From positions 2,542,001 through 2,606,000 of the forward strand of contig NZ_CP078088.1 in NCBI RefSeq assembly GCF_022701175.1: a DNA stretch of 64,000 nt, given 5' to 3'. This DNA comes from Allobaculum sp. Allo2. Lineage in GTDB: Bacteria; Bacillota_I; Bacilli_A; Erysipelotrichales; Erysipelotrichaceae. Below the pieces are notes generated by a model that was not told where the DNA came from, ran no database searches, and saw only the letters and a program-made list of their open reading frames with translations. The translations under genes were made by a program, and so were the position numbers. This document shows, in pieces, positions 20,801-31,714 of this stretch (positions are counted from its first letter, which is position 1; each line of letters opens with the position of its first letter).

Positions 20801-22073
20801 TGGTATTGGGCTTGAGTACCGCTTCGGCACCGCCCATGATCAGGCCGTCTTTCGTATTGTCGGAGCATGGCCAGTTGATCCACATGAACGCCGGGCGTCC
20901 CATTCGTTCATAAAAGGATCGTTGAACGAAGGTCCGACTTCGCCCCAGATCCGGCCGCCGGTCTGCACGATGGAAACCGAATCCGGCAGCTGCTTGAGCG
21001 TCTGCATTTCCGCGCTCGAGCCGTTGCCCATGTAATCCGCCGGGCAGAAAATCATGTCGGATTTCAGACCCGGATATTCGGACTGCTTAGTTTTGATCCA
21101 TTCGGTCAGATCCGTCATGAGCGTGACGTAGTTTTGCGGATTGCCGCCAGGCACCGCGGCATCGTCTGCCAGAATTGCGAACTGTTTTACGCCGACCTGC
21201 ATCAGCTGTTCGAATTTGTCCTCGATGATCTTCAGATCGCGCGCATAGTTATCTCCGAAATTCACGGCATTATGCATGAAGGGGTGCAGCGCGTAAATGT
21301 AGTAGCACTTGGATTTGTTGCCGGCTTCTGCAAGCTCTTTATGCTTCTGCAGCTCGTCTTCCGTATACAGTTCCCGCCATTTGGCGTTATGCTTCGGGTC
21401 ATCTTTTGGCGCATAGAAGTAGCCGTTGAGCTTATAGTCGCCGCCAAATTTCATTAAATCGAGACGGTCTTCGTGGCTCCACGGGTTTCCGTAGTAGCCT
21501 TCAATGAAGCCGCGGGTTTTGACGTCGGCAAAATCTTCGATGCGCAGGCTGCGGACCTCACGGTTTTCCACCTGCGAGAAAATATGCTTCAGCGACGTCA
21601 GGCCGTAAAGGCCGCATCGGTCGATACGCCCAGAATGGCAATCGTTCCCTCGCCGATTTCCAGCGCATAGCTGTCGGTCTTTTCAAACAGATCTTTGGCT
21701 GCAATCGTATGGGTTTCAAAATAATCCGCTGCGGGGATTCCTCGCCCTGGATTCCGACGAGCAGATTGGTTTTGCCCTCTTCTGGCGTGTCGCCTTCGCT
21801 CAGGGTTACGTCCTGACCGAGCAGAGCGAATACCTCTTTGGCATGGTCTTTTGTGAACTGGTCAATTCCTGCCGAATACACGACATGGACATCCTTAGAA
21901 ACCGTCGTCGCGCCTGTTCCGTACACAACAGACTGCGGCGTCGGATAAATTTTATATTCAGCGCTTGCGGCTCCCGTATCCGGTTCGGATGCGGCAGCGG
22001 GCAGGCTGAATGAAGGAATCAGCATTGCGGCGGCTAAAAAGCTGCTCGCAATTTTCCTGGAAGTTTTCCTCAT
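17804..22073 (-). CDS. Secreted GH84 beta-N-acetylglucosaminidase (hyaluronidase-like), copy 1, four frame breaks
   Basis: About 1420 residues. Signal peptide (residues 1-28, ending PAAA), a GH20b-like N-domain (YKIYPTPQSVVYG), then the GH84 catalytic domain from about 150 with GFIEGYYGNPWS and the catalytic Asp pair in AILADDAAVPGG. A helical region follows, then several F5/8-type C/CBM32-like modules (such as LSLEVSRNGYEW and YVRLINTTDAS) and a C-terminal FIVAR-type helical repeat. No LPXTG motif is seen, so it is probably released or held non-covalently. Breaks are near C4 21737, T3 (AAA) 21606, T4 20910 and C5 19690. The ribosome binding site is AAGGAGG. Likely target: N-acetylglucosamine ends of host mucin, hyaluronan or O-GlcNAc glycans. 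Confidence 0.92.
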
Positions 22074-22361
22074 TTTTCCTCCTTATGACACCATTCAAAA
22101 TGGTGCAGCGGATTAAGCGTACCATTGAGAGCGTATTCACTCAAGCGTTTTCAAGGAATTCTTTCAGATCAAGGAATGATACTTTTTCACTCAGATCCTA
22201 TCCGTGTCGGATAGGATCTTGCGCTGTTTCCAATATTTATTTTCTATTTATTTTCTATTTATTTTCCTGTCTTTCTGTGCGAGTGCCGGAATTCTATGTA
22301 CTGGGTTTCTATTCAGCGCGTTTTAAACCGCGTTCCGATCTCGTTCTGTCGTGCCCTCTCC
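22074..22361. promoter_or_regulatory. Upstream region of GH84 copy 1 with perfect 11-bp hairpin
   Basis: At 22193-22219 AGATCCTATCC, a five-base loop, and GGATAGGATCT form a perfect inverted repeat. Neither strand has a T-tract, so it is not a simple terminator; it could be an operator or leader hairpin. At 22233-22268 TATTTATTTTC is repeated about three times. Confidence 0.4.
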
Positions 22362-22415
22362 TGCACAAAAACGGCCCCGGATTTGGAAGCCATCCAGGCA
22401 TCGTCCAAATCCGGG
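22362..22415 (-). terminator. Strong terminator of GH84 copy 2
   Basis: Twelve perfect pairs, CCCGGATTTGGA with TCCAAATCCGGG, around a 16-base loop. On the minus strand it is followed by GGCCGTTTTTG. This shows that the two GH84 genes are not simply one transcript. Confidence 0.85.
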
Positions 22416-22477
22416 ACCAGATTTATATTTCATCATTCCGTTTTCACAAAATCGAATCTGTGCGTTCGGGGTAAAAC

Positions 22478-25400
22478 TTAGATTTCTTCGAGTGCAGAAG
22501 CCGAAGGGGTCTTTCGGGCTTCGAGCAGAACATCGTTCAGGCTCTTGGCTGCTGCATCGACCGCTTCCTGACTGCGCTTATTGCGGTAAGCCGCTTTTGC
22601 GCTGTCAAGTCCGGCCCCAAGGGCACTCTGGGACGCTTCGTTGAAATCACTCAGCGTGAGACCTTCGCCTTTATCGATTGCGGCTTTCAGCAGCGTCGTA
22701 TCGATTTCTTCGAGGGATGCCTTGTAGGCGATGATTTCCGAAACGACTGGCTGTGTGCCTTCCGGCCAGCTGATCTTCACGGTCAGCACTTTATCGATAT
22801 CGACTGCGAACTGGCTGAGCGAATGGTCGAGCGTTCCGAGGTCGTACCATTTCTTTTCGCCGTCTTTAACGCCAAGAACGGAGAAGGCAGCCTTGCTGGC
22901 GTCGCCTTTGGTGATGACGTTGAAGTGGTTCTTTTCGAGGCCTTCGGGTAGTCGTATTCGATGAATCCGGCTGCATCGGTATCCGGTGTCCATGCGGTAG
23001 CAAGACTGCCGTCAACCAGGTTAGCTGGAATATAGTCTTCGCGCTGTGCGGAATCCGTACGGAATGCGGCGTTGTAAACCGGAACGTACGCGCCGTCATT
23101 AATTTCAATTTCATTGAAGCCAGCGAAGCGAACGTCGTTATCGGCAGTGAACTCAATCTTCACGTAGCGGGCATTCGTCGAAGTAATTTCGCCGGAAGCC
23201 ATGACTTTGTTTGGATAGGTGGAAGACGCGGTAAAGAGTTCGGAGTTTACCGCATTGACTGTCAGCTCATTGGTATCGGGCTGACCATCACCGATTGTAA
23301 AGACTTCGGTCCAGTTTCCCTTATCGGCAGAAACAGAGACTTTGAAGTCGGTCAGGTAGTTGGTTGCGGAATCCTGCGTGTAAATCGTCACTTTGGAAAC
23401 CGGACGGAGCTGTCCAAGATCGTAGATGATGTTCTGGCCCGCTTTCGGGTAGTCCGCAAAGAGGGTTGTCGTATCTACGTCGCCGTCAAAGGCTGCGCCG
23501 TTATTGCGGGTATCCTGATAGCCGTACTCGTCATCTTTGCCCATCGTCGAGGAATCCAGCTTGATCACCGCTTCGGTCTTGCATGTAACGGTCATTACAT
23601 CGTCGATGGTGAAGGTTACCGGCTGGTCGGTATTGTTGATCAGACGGACATAGCGGCCAATCGGATCTTTGGCATCAAATGCCTGCCATTCGTAATCGTT
23701 GCGGCTTGTCTGAACGCTCAGACCTGCTGCATCAGTTCCTGGATCAATCGATTCCATCTCAACGATGCGTTCCAGATCCATACCGAGGTATTCGCCCGGC
23801 TGGAGCGTAATGCTGCCTTCCGCCTTCAGTTTGCTTTCGGCTGCGGTGAAGAAGACGCCGGCTTCAATGTCGGTGTTGGTCATCAGATGGCTGGCGTTGT
23901 ACGGATCGCCAGCTTCGGTTTCTACAGTAAATTCAGAAAGCTGAACCCAATTTTCTACCGCTTCGAGGTTGCGCAGACGCACGTATTTTACCGATGCGTT
24001 CTGCAGGTCGAAGTTGTATTCATCGGCGCCTTTTGGCGTACTGGTGAACGTTTTGTGTTCGGTCCAGTTCGTTCCGTCTACAGACGTTTCGAGAACGAAG
24101 CTGGTCCATTTATCGGCGGAAGAGCCGTTGCCCATAATGATATGGACGTTGCGTGCGCGGACTTCTTCGCCGTATGTCCAGGTAAAGGTATCGCCGACAG
24201 CGGCTTTCTGGTTGGTCCACAGGTACGTGGAAGCATCGCCGTCATAGGCTTTCTCTTTCGTGTTCGTCTGATATGCGCCATTTCCTGCAGGGAGGGAGAA
24301 GGAGCCTTCTCCGGTTTCCCCGCTGTCGCCTCCGGCTTCTGGATTGAGGACAAAGTCACGGACGCCAAGCCAGATGTTCGGGTTACTGCCTGTGCACAGA
24401 ACGCGCATGCCCAGAACGTTTTTCAGGCCAAGGCCAGTCTGGCTCATGTCGGTGGTACTGCTCGTTTCTTCTCCGATATCGATCCAGTTTACGCCATCCT
24501 GGGTGTACTGCAGTTTGGCGGACGGGAATGTATCGTTCAGGTTTCCGGACTGACCAAGAAGGATGCTGACAGAATCGACATCAATCGGGGTTGTGCGCAT
24601 GACACCGATGTAATCGCCAGGTTCTACTTTGCTTGGGGTTTTGTAAATGATTTCCGTATTCGGATTGCCATCGGTGGCGTTGGCCATGGAGCCGGTCGGC
24701 GTATCGATACGGTTGGTAATGATATGAACGCGGTCTGCACTCGGATCAACGAGCGGCAGAATCTGGTCAGACAGAAGCGTGTCCAGACGGTTCATGAACG
24801 GAGTGACGTATTTCGTTCCGGCTTTCGCATATTCCCAGTGATCGATGTACCAGAGTTTATGCGTTTCGGACTGGTCGCGGGCAGCCTGTGCTGCGGAGAA
24901 CGAATCCCAGATTTCCGACAGCGGTGCGCCGCTTTCCAGCTTGTCGATGGTATCGAAGTAGCCAAGAATCGCATCGGTCGTATCTTCCCAGGCATCAATC
25001 CAGTACGTGATCTGGCCAAGGGTACGTTCGTTGCCGGTATATTCACGGTAATCCAGGGCGGCCTGGTGCAGTTTTTCGAATTCAGGACGGAGCGCTTTTA
25101 CATCGTCGACGACGGTCGCGTCGCCGGCTGCCAGCTTATTGCCCAGAGCGCTCATGGCATCCTTGATTTCAACGGATTCTTCCGTGTTCACAGCTCTCGA
25201 ATACTGCATGTGCTTGGACAGTTCACGATACGCGGCAGAACCGATGGTATCTGTGGAATCGCCATGGTCGATATAGTTAAAGGAATCGTGCCATACGGAA
25301 TCGTATTTTTCTTCCGAAGTCCAGATGTTCCAGGCGTAGTCCGCATTGGTGAAGATCGCCTCTTTGGACGGTTCCGACTGCTGCATCGGGTTCAGAACGA

Positions 25401-26620
25401 TACCGTTCACGGTTTCCGGATTCGTATTCGGTTTCAGGAAGGTCAGCGCGGCACCCATGATCAGGGAATCCTTGGTGTTGTCCGAGCAAGGCCAGTTGAT
25501 CCACATGAACGCTGGACGCCCCATGTTGGAATAGAAACGGTTGTTAAAGGAAGGACCGACTTCACCCCAGACACGTCCTCCGGTTTCGATGATCGAAACG
25601 GAATCCGGCAGCTGCTTGAGCGTCTGCATCTGCTGGCTGCTGCCGTTGCCCATATAGTCGTTCGGACAGAAAATCATGTCGGTTTTCAGGCCCGGATATT
25701 CGGACTGCTTGGTTTTGAGCCAGTTGGTCAGATCGGTCATGAGCGTTACGTAGTTCTGCGGTTCGCCGCCTGGAACACCGGCATCGTCAGCCAGAATGGC
25801 GAACTGTTTTACGCCCACACCCATCATCTGTTCAAACTTGTCCTTGATGATCTTCAGATCGCTCTGGTAGTTGGAACCGAAGCTGATCGCATTGGTCATA
25901 AAGGGATGAAGCGCGTAAATGTAATAGCATTTGGATTTGTTTCCCGCTTCCGCCAGCATGGCGTGGTTTTTCAGTTCTTCTTCGGTATACAGTTCACGCC
26001 ATTTTGCATTGTGCTTGGGGTCGTCTTTCGGGGCGTAGAAATAGCCGTTGAGCTTATAGTCGCCGCCAAATGTCATCAGATCCGCACGGTCTTCAAAGGA
26101 CCACGGGTTTCCGTAGTAGCCTTCGATAAATCCGCGGGTCTTAACGTCCGCGAAGTCTTCCATGCGCAGGTTTCGAACTTCCTTGTTTTCCACCTGTTTG
26201 AAGATGTGTTTCAGCGAAGTCAGGCCATAGAAGGCGGCATCGGTAGAAACGCCCAGAATGGCAATCGTTCCATCCTGAATTTCAAGCGCATAGCTATCGG
26301 TCTTGGAAAAGAGATCCTCAGCCGTAATGGTATGCGTGTCAAAGTAGGTTTTCGCCGGAGAATCCTCGCCCTGGATTCCGACCAGCAGGTTTGTTTTTCC
26401 CTCAACAGCAGCATCGCTCGTCGTGAGTTTTACATCCTCGCCAAGAAGCTTGAAAACATCTGCTGCATGATCTTTCGTGTACTGGTCAATGCCTGCAGAG
26501 TAGACAACGTTCACGTCATTGCTGATTGTCGTCGTTCCAGTTGCGTAAACAACGGAATGAGGGGATCAGCATAGCAGCGGCTAAAAAGCTGCTTGCGATC
26601 TTTCTGGAAGCTTTCCTCAT
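22478..26620 (-). CDS. GH84 beta-N-acetylglucosaminidase, copy 2, with 5' deletion and one frame break
   Basis: A close paralogue of copy 1 with the same architecture: GH20b-like domain, GH84 core (GFIEGYYGNPWS, Asp pair in AILADDAGVPGG), F5/8-type C modules, and a C-terminal FIVAR-type repeat. The first 21 residues (MRKASRKIASSFLAAAMLIPS) match copy 1, and the ribosome binding site is AGGAGG. Directly after this, about 25 codons present in copy 1 (signal cleavage site and start of the mature protein) are missing and the frame is lost; the second frame opens at VVYATGTTT. A separate break near 22947 (GG expected GGG-like context) moves the last 165 residues out of frame. If the 5' deletion is real, secretion is abolished and this copy is a pseudogene; it may also be an assembly collapse. 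Confidence 0.88.
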
Positions 26621-27007
26621 GTTTCCTCCTCTTTCCATCCATCACAGATGGTCTCATGATTTCAGGTTAGCATTGTGCACGCTTACACTCAAGAGCACCC
26701 CGCTTGTTTTTCCGCGATGAAGTGAGTGATTTGCGCATAAAACTGAAGGGAAATGATTATGAATTGATACTGCCTATCTATTTTTATATCTGCCTGCGAT
26801 CTCTGTCCTGAGCGATCTTCATTACTCTTCTTTCCGCGTTTTCCTGGATGGTCAGCAGGCAGCCCTGCACGGCAGCATGGGCCTGAAACCGGACCGGGCG
26901 CAGAACCCAGAACCCAATCCGAAGAACTTACGCCGGAAGAACACGAATATACCCATTCCCTGACGAACTCGAACATAACCATGTAACTCGAACATAACCA
27001 TATAAAG
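26621..27007. other. Intergenic region with a 17-bp tandem direct repeat
   Basis: No gene seen. AACTCGAACATAACCAT occurs at 26966-26982 and again at 26985-27001 (period 19). Two copies only, so it is not a CRISPR. It holds the promoter region of GH84 copy 2. Confidence 0.5.
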
Positions 27008-27038
27008 AAAGGCGGCTGCAGATTTCGCTCTGCAGCCG
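27008..27038 (-). terminator. Terminator after the glycosidase fragment
   Basis: Perfect arms CGGCTGCAGA/TCTGCAGCCG with a six-base loop, followed on the minus strand by CCTTTCTTT. Confidence 0.7.
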
Positions 27039-27121
27039 GCCTTTGAATTCTTTGGCAATTCGGTTTCCATTGTAAATCGGGAAGAATCCGACTGCCTTGA
27101 TTTCCTGCTCGATCAGCCGGA

Positions 27122-28089
27122 TTATTCAAGGTTCAGCAGATCTTTACTGGATTTCAGACGAAGAACAAGTTCTGCCGAAGCGAGTTCTCTGGCCATGCGG
27201 TCAATTTCCGACTGCGTGACCTCTTCTGCACTTCTGAGCGCTTTTGCGCGTCCAAAGGCTGCGGAGAATTCACTCTTGTCTTTGTCCTGATAGCTGGCCA
27301 GCTTCGTATTGACGTTCTGGCCTTTGGCAATGGCCTGATTCAGAAGCGTCCAGTTCAGTTCCACAACCGGTTCTTCTTCGGCCCACTAGGCGTACAGGGT
27401 CAGGCTCTGCTCCGGTTTGCCTGCGCAAAATCGAATTTGTTCGTGCAGCTTTCCTCTGTAAACCAGCCTTCAGACGTGTAGCCGGTGGGAACCGGATCGC
27501 TCAGCTTCGTGATGGAAGATGCACAAAGGCAGAGAACATCTTCCGATTCTTCCTCGATCTGCGCATCGAAGGTGACGCGGACGGTCAGCGTTGCCGATTG
27601 GCTGTCGCTCGAACCGTTTTCTTCGCTGCCCACTGCGGTAACGGTAATTGTCCAATCGCCTTCTTTGGTCAGAGCCGTCGCAAACTCGGTTTACGTTCCG
27701 GCCATGCCGCCCTGCGTCCAGTCGATTCCATCCGGATCCGTCAGCGTCACGCCATACCCGCTGACTTTTCCTTCACCCGCTTCTACTGCATCCCAGCGGA
27801 ATGTTCCGCTCAGTACGCCGGTTTCACTACGGGATGTGCTAACTCTGAGTTTAGCCGGGGCATCCAGGGCTGTGAGGATCCGCGTACACCTGGCGTAAAT
27901 CACGGTATCGGTTTCTGGTTTTGCCGTTTCGAAGTTAAAGGCGTTTTTGCCTTCGGAATCCGTAAACCAGCCCTCAAACGTATAGCCTTCACGAACCGGA
28001 TTGGCCGGTTTTGCGATGGAAGAACCGGACAGATCGCCCCTCTCCTGGCCGGACGCAAATAAATAAGCAAAAAATAAAAATAAATGCAT
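27122..28089 (-). pseudogene. C-terminal fragment of a third secreted surface protein (InlB repeats, FIVAR)
   Basis: Three reading-frame segments on the minus strand. The upstream part has two Listeria-Bacteroides (InlB B-type) repeats recognisable from REGYTFEGWFTD and TGYTSEGWFTEES, with a fibronectin-like stretch between them. The last part (27122-27364) is a FIVAR-type helical repeat like the ends of the two GH84 proteins. There is no signal peptide, catalytic domain or ribosome binding site at the left end. This looks like the tail of a former extracellular glycosidase or adhesin whose 5' part has been deleted. Frame breaks may be partly sequencing error, but the missing front cannot be. 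Confidence 0.65.
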
Positions 28090-28091
28090 AA

Positions 28092-28128
28092 AAAACAGGA
28101 GCCACAGAGTTTTATTGCAGCTCCTGAA
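28092..28128 (-). terminator. Terminator of pyk
   Basis: CAGGAGC pairs with GCTCCTG around about 17 bases; on the minus strand it is followed by TTTTTT. Confidence 0.75.
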
Positions 28129-28164
28129 AGGAAATCAAATTAAGCGGAAGAATCGTCAGTCGGT

Positions 28165-29582
28165 TTAGACAGTAACGATTTTCATCATGTTGGTCGATCC
28201 GCTTCCAACTGGATAGCCGGCTACAACGATGATGTTGTCTCCGTGATGCAGACCGTTTTTCAGAGCGATGTTGCGAGCGAGCTGAACGTCGTTCTGCTGG
28301 GTGTTCTGCACGTCGGTAACGACAGGCTGTACACCGAAGACAGGAAGCAGAGAGCGCTGAACTTTTTCATCGAAAGTTACCGCAATGATCGGTGCTTCCG
28401 GACGGAATTTCGCCAGACGTTTAGCGGTCAGGCCGGACTGTGTGAAGGCAATGATGGCCTTGATGTCCATGGCCAGAGCGGTTTCCGCAGCGGAAATGGC
28501 GATGGAGTCGCTCATGTTGCGCTTGGAAGAAGCAATACCATCAGCCAGACGTTTCTTGTAGTCAATCATCGGTTCGATGGCATTGGCAATTTTTGTGAAT
28601 GTATGAACGGCTTCTGCTGGATAGCTTCCTGCAGCTGTTTCAGCGGAAGTCATAACCGCATCGGTGCCATCCATGATCGCATTGGCAACGTCACTGGCTT
28701 CTGCACGAGTCGGACGCGGGTTGCCCTGCATGGATTCGAGCATGTGGGTAGCGGTGATAACCGGCTTGCCGGCATCGTTTGCCATTTTGATCATCTGTTT
28801 CTGGTAGATTGGTACGTATTCGAGTGATACGTTCACGCCGAGGTCACCGCGGGCAACCATGATGCCGTCGGCTACTTCCAGAATGTCAGGCAGGTTGTCG
28901 AAACCTTCCTGGTTTTCGATTTTCGCAATGATCTGAATATCATCCTTGCCTTCGGAAATGAGAACATCCCGAACCGCAAGAACGTCTTCTTTACGACGTA
29001 CAAAGCTCAGAGCTACGTAGTCGATATCGTTTTTCGCACCAAAGCGCAGATCCGCTTCATCTTTCTTGGAAAGGAAAGGCATGGAAAGAATGATTCCTGG
29101 CAGGTTGCAGCCCTTCTTAGACTTCAGGAAGTGGGGGTTGGCTACAATTCCTTTGAATTCCTTGCCTGGAGTAACTTCCGTAATATCCACGCGCATTTTA
29201 CCGTCATCCATCAGGATGAAGTCGCCGGGTTTTACATCGTTAAAAACTTCCGGTACGCTGATCGCAAATCTTTCGCGGTTGCCGAGCAGTTCCGCATCGT
29301 TGACGATGGTCACTACGTCGCCTTTTTCAAACTGGACGCCGCCGTCTTCAAATTTGCCAAGACGAATTTCCGGGCCCTTGGTATCGAGCATGATACCAAT
29401 CGGTTTTTTCATTTCCTTGGAAACCTGGCGGATGCGCTCGATCCGTGCTCCATGTTCCTCATAATCGCCGTGAGAGAAGTTCAGACGGCAGATGTTCATA
29501 CCTTCTTCGACCAGCTTTGCGATCATTTCAGGGTTTTCGCTGGCTGGGCCGATCGTACATACAACTTTTGTTTTTTATCCAT
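28165..29582 (-). CDS. pyk: Pyruvate kinase (one frame break near the start)
   Basis: Final ATP-yielding step of glycolysis (PEP + ADP to pyruvate + ATP). After restoring one base in the T6 run 29571-29576, the start is MDKKTKVVCTIGPASENP with AGAGGTG upstream. Motifs NLSHGDYEEH (as NFSHG), DTKGPEIR, IIAKIENQEGFDN, MVARGDLGV and TRAEASDVANAI are all present. The length (about 472) is that of the short form without a C-terminal PEP-utilising domain. It follows pfkA by about 30 bp, so the two form an operon. Confidence 0.97.
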
Positions 29583-29615
29583 ACATACACCTCTAGAGTT
29601 GAATCCGTTGAGATT

Positions 29616-30611
29616 TTAAACCATTCCCCTCGCAATTGCACGAATGATCTCTCTATCCGAGACGTTCGAACAGGTTGGTGAGCGGTTTTTCGATTCAGAC
29701 GGCATAACAAGTGCTTTTTCGATCGGGAAAGACGTGATCTTGTTATTCCGGATAGCGACACACTGTCCGCCGATGCCCTGCATCAGCAAGTCCACGGCCT
29801 TCTCGCCCATTTGGCTGGCGAGCATACGGTCAAACGGGCAGGGCGAGCCGCCGCGCTGGATGTGACCAAGAACGGTAGCCCGGCCGGAGAAGCCGGTATT
29901 GAGCGTAACTTTTTCGCAAACTGGTGAACATCGGTAATTTTTTCCGAAATGATGATGATCGCGTGCTTTTTCTTTTTAATCTGATCGAGATCGCGCAGAC
30001 GATCGAGAATATCCTGCTCATCAAAACCGCTTTCGCTGGTAACAACGATTTCCGCTCCGCAGGCGATACCTGCCCACAGGGCGAGGTCGCCGCAGCGGTT
30101 TCCCATGACTTCTACAATGGAGCAGCGGTGATGCGAGTTGGATGTATCCCGCAGTTTATCGACTGCATCGACAATTGTTTCGAGAGCTGTCATGAATCCG
30201 ATCGTAAAATCCGTACATGTAATATCATTATCAATCGTTCCCGGCAGACCAATGCAGTTAATGCCCATGTGAGTCAGTTCAAGCGCGCCTCGGTAAGAAC
30301 CGTCACCGCCAATAACAACTACAGCGTTAATGCCGCGGCGTTCAAGCTGCTTGATGGCTTTTTACGGACTTCCACATCCTTGAATTCCGGCAGACGGGCA
30401 GACCCGAGAACGGTTCCGCCCCGGGTAAGAATTTCGCTGACGGATTCGGAAGTGAGCGGCTCGATATAGCCTTCAACCATTCCTTTATATCCGTTGAAAA
30501 TTCCATAGACTTCCAGTCCGGCATTGATGCCTACACGAGTGATGGCACGTACCGCTGCGTTCATTCCGGGGAATCGCCGCCGGAAGTAAGAATGCCAATT
30601 CGTTTAATCAT
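29616..30611 (-). CDS. pfkA: 6-phosphofructokinase, three frame breaks
   Basis: ATP-dependent phosphofructokinase (fructose-6-phosphate to fructose-1,6-bisphosphate). Motifs: [16 protein letters not shown] at the N-terminus, [36 protein letters not shown] and [13 protein letters not shown]. The start at 30611 has GGGAGG upstream. Breaks are at CC 30566-30567 (three needed), T5 30359-30363 and T5 29910-29914 (six needed each); the corrected frame is continuous. The last 25 residues deviate from the usual ending, so another small error there is possible. First gene of pfkA-pyk. Confidence 0.96.
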
Positions 30612-30813
30612 CTTATCCTCCCTCATCCGCAACTGATTTTTGTTTAAACGGTGCCTCGCAGTGCCGCTCGATGATAAACCTTCCCTTTCGCTTAATAAGG
30701 AATGGCGGGCAATGGAAGCGCTGGGCAGAATTCGTCCTCCGTTCTACGGATGAATCTGTATCAATTTTAACATAGTCAGGCACAAGCAGGATTTGTGCCT
30801 TGCACGGTTTGGC

Positions 30814-31281
30814 TTAGAGCTTTGCGTTTTCAATATCCTTTAAAACCGTCTCGCTGTCGGTTTCCGGCTTGACCTTCTCATAGGCTTTGAGAATGATGCC
30901 GTTTTCATCGATCAGGTACGTTGTCCGTACGGTACCGAGAACCTTTTTCCCATACATGGTCTTTTCCTTTACGACATCGTATTCATGGAGAACCTTTCGT
31001 TCCGGATCGGCGAGCAGCAGAAACGGAAGCTCATATTTGGCTTTGAAGTTGGCGTGGGAGCGGATCGTATCCTTGGAAATGCCGATGACGACCGCGCCTT
31101 CCTTTTCAAAGTCTTCAAAATGGTCCCGGTAACTGCAGGCCTGTTTTGTACAGCCAGACGTATTGTCTTTCGGATAAAAATACAGAACGACTTTCTTTCC
31201 TCTATAGCAAGAGAGCGTGTGCAGATTTCCATCCTGATCCGGCAGCGTGAAATCCGGAGCCGGTGTTCCTGGAGTAAGCAT
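30814..31281 (-). CDS. bcp: Peroxiredoxin of the Bcp/PrxQ type
   Basis: A 155-residue thiol peroxidase reducing H2O2 and organic peroxides. The N-terminus APDFTLPDQDG and the motif DNTSGCTKQACSYRD are diagnostic: the first Cys is peroxidatic and the second, five residues on, is the resolving Cys of atypical 2-Cys PrxQ. The frame is intact. It lies about 200 bp upstream of pfkA on the same strand with an intervening hairpin (AGGCACAA/TTGTGCCT near 30778-30803), so it is probably a separate unit. Confidence 0.95.
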   Translation of the reverse strand: MLTPGTPAPDFTLPDQDGNLHTLSCYRGKKVVLYFYPKDNTSGCTKQACSYRDHFEDFEKEGAVVIGISKDTIRSHANFKAKYELPFLLLADPERKVLHEYDVVKEKTMYGKKVLGTVRTTYLIDENGIILKAYEKVKPETDSETVLKDIENAKL

Positions 31282-31632
31282 GATTTAAATTCCCTTCTGC
31301 GCTTTGCGCGCTTCCCTATTGTACCTGTAAACCGTTTTCATGCATCGGAAGAATGCAAAATTTGTATCCGTTTTCCAGACCTGCTGCCGGCCTCTTTGCA
31401 TTCTTTTCTGCCGATCCGTACCAGAGGCCCGCTTCCCCATATATCTTCCCCATATATGGATATACAGGGATATGGTTTCAGGGATCTGTGCCGTGAGAAA
31501 ATTTTGCGTCTCACTTTGCCCTTCCTATGTATCTTTTGTTTGTATCTTTTGTTTCTTTCTGTGGGCCTCCTATCTATGTCCCTTCCTGTCTATGTTCCTT
31601 CCTATGCGCATCTCCCGTTCCCCGCCCAGCAA
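31282..31632. other. Intergenic region upstream of bcp
   Basis: No gene supported. It is pyrimidine-rich with a short repeat CCCCATATAT (about 31437 and 31449). Confidence 0.45.
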
Positions 31633-31657
31633 AAAAGCAGCCCGAAAGCTGCTTTTC
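31633..31657 (-). terminator. Terminator of the fic gene
   Basis: AAAGCAGC, six-base loop, GCTGCTTT; on the minus strand it is followed by TTTTTTG, about 60 bp past the stop. Confidence 0.75.
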
Positions 31658-31714
31658 TGATTTCTGATAATGGGTAAAGCGAAAGAGAAGACTACTGCAG
31701 ATCCGCGAACGTTT

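Noticed and set aside
23887..26574. An 895-codon open frame on the plus strand
   Set aside because: It lies exactly opposite GH84 copy 2 and has no ribosome binding site or recognisable domain; it is an antisense effect of codon bias.
26966..27001. CRISPR-like repeat
   Set aside because: Only two 17-bp copies with a 2-base gap and no spacers of constant length or cas genes.
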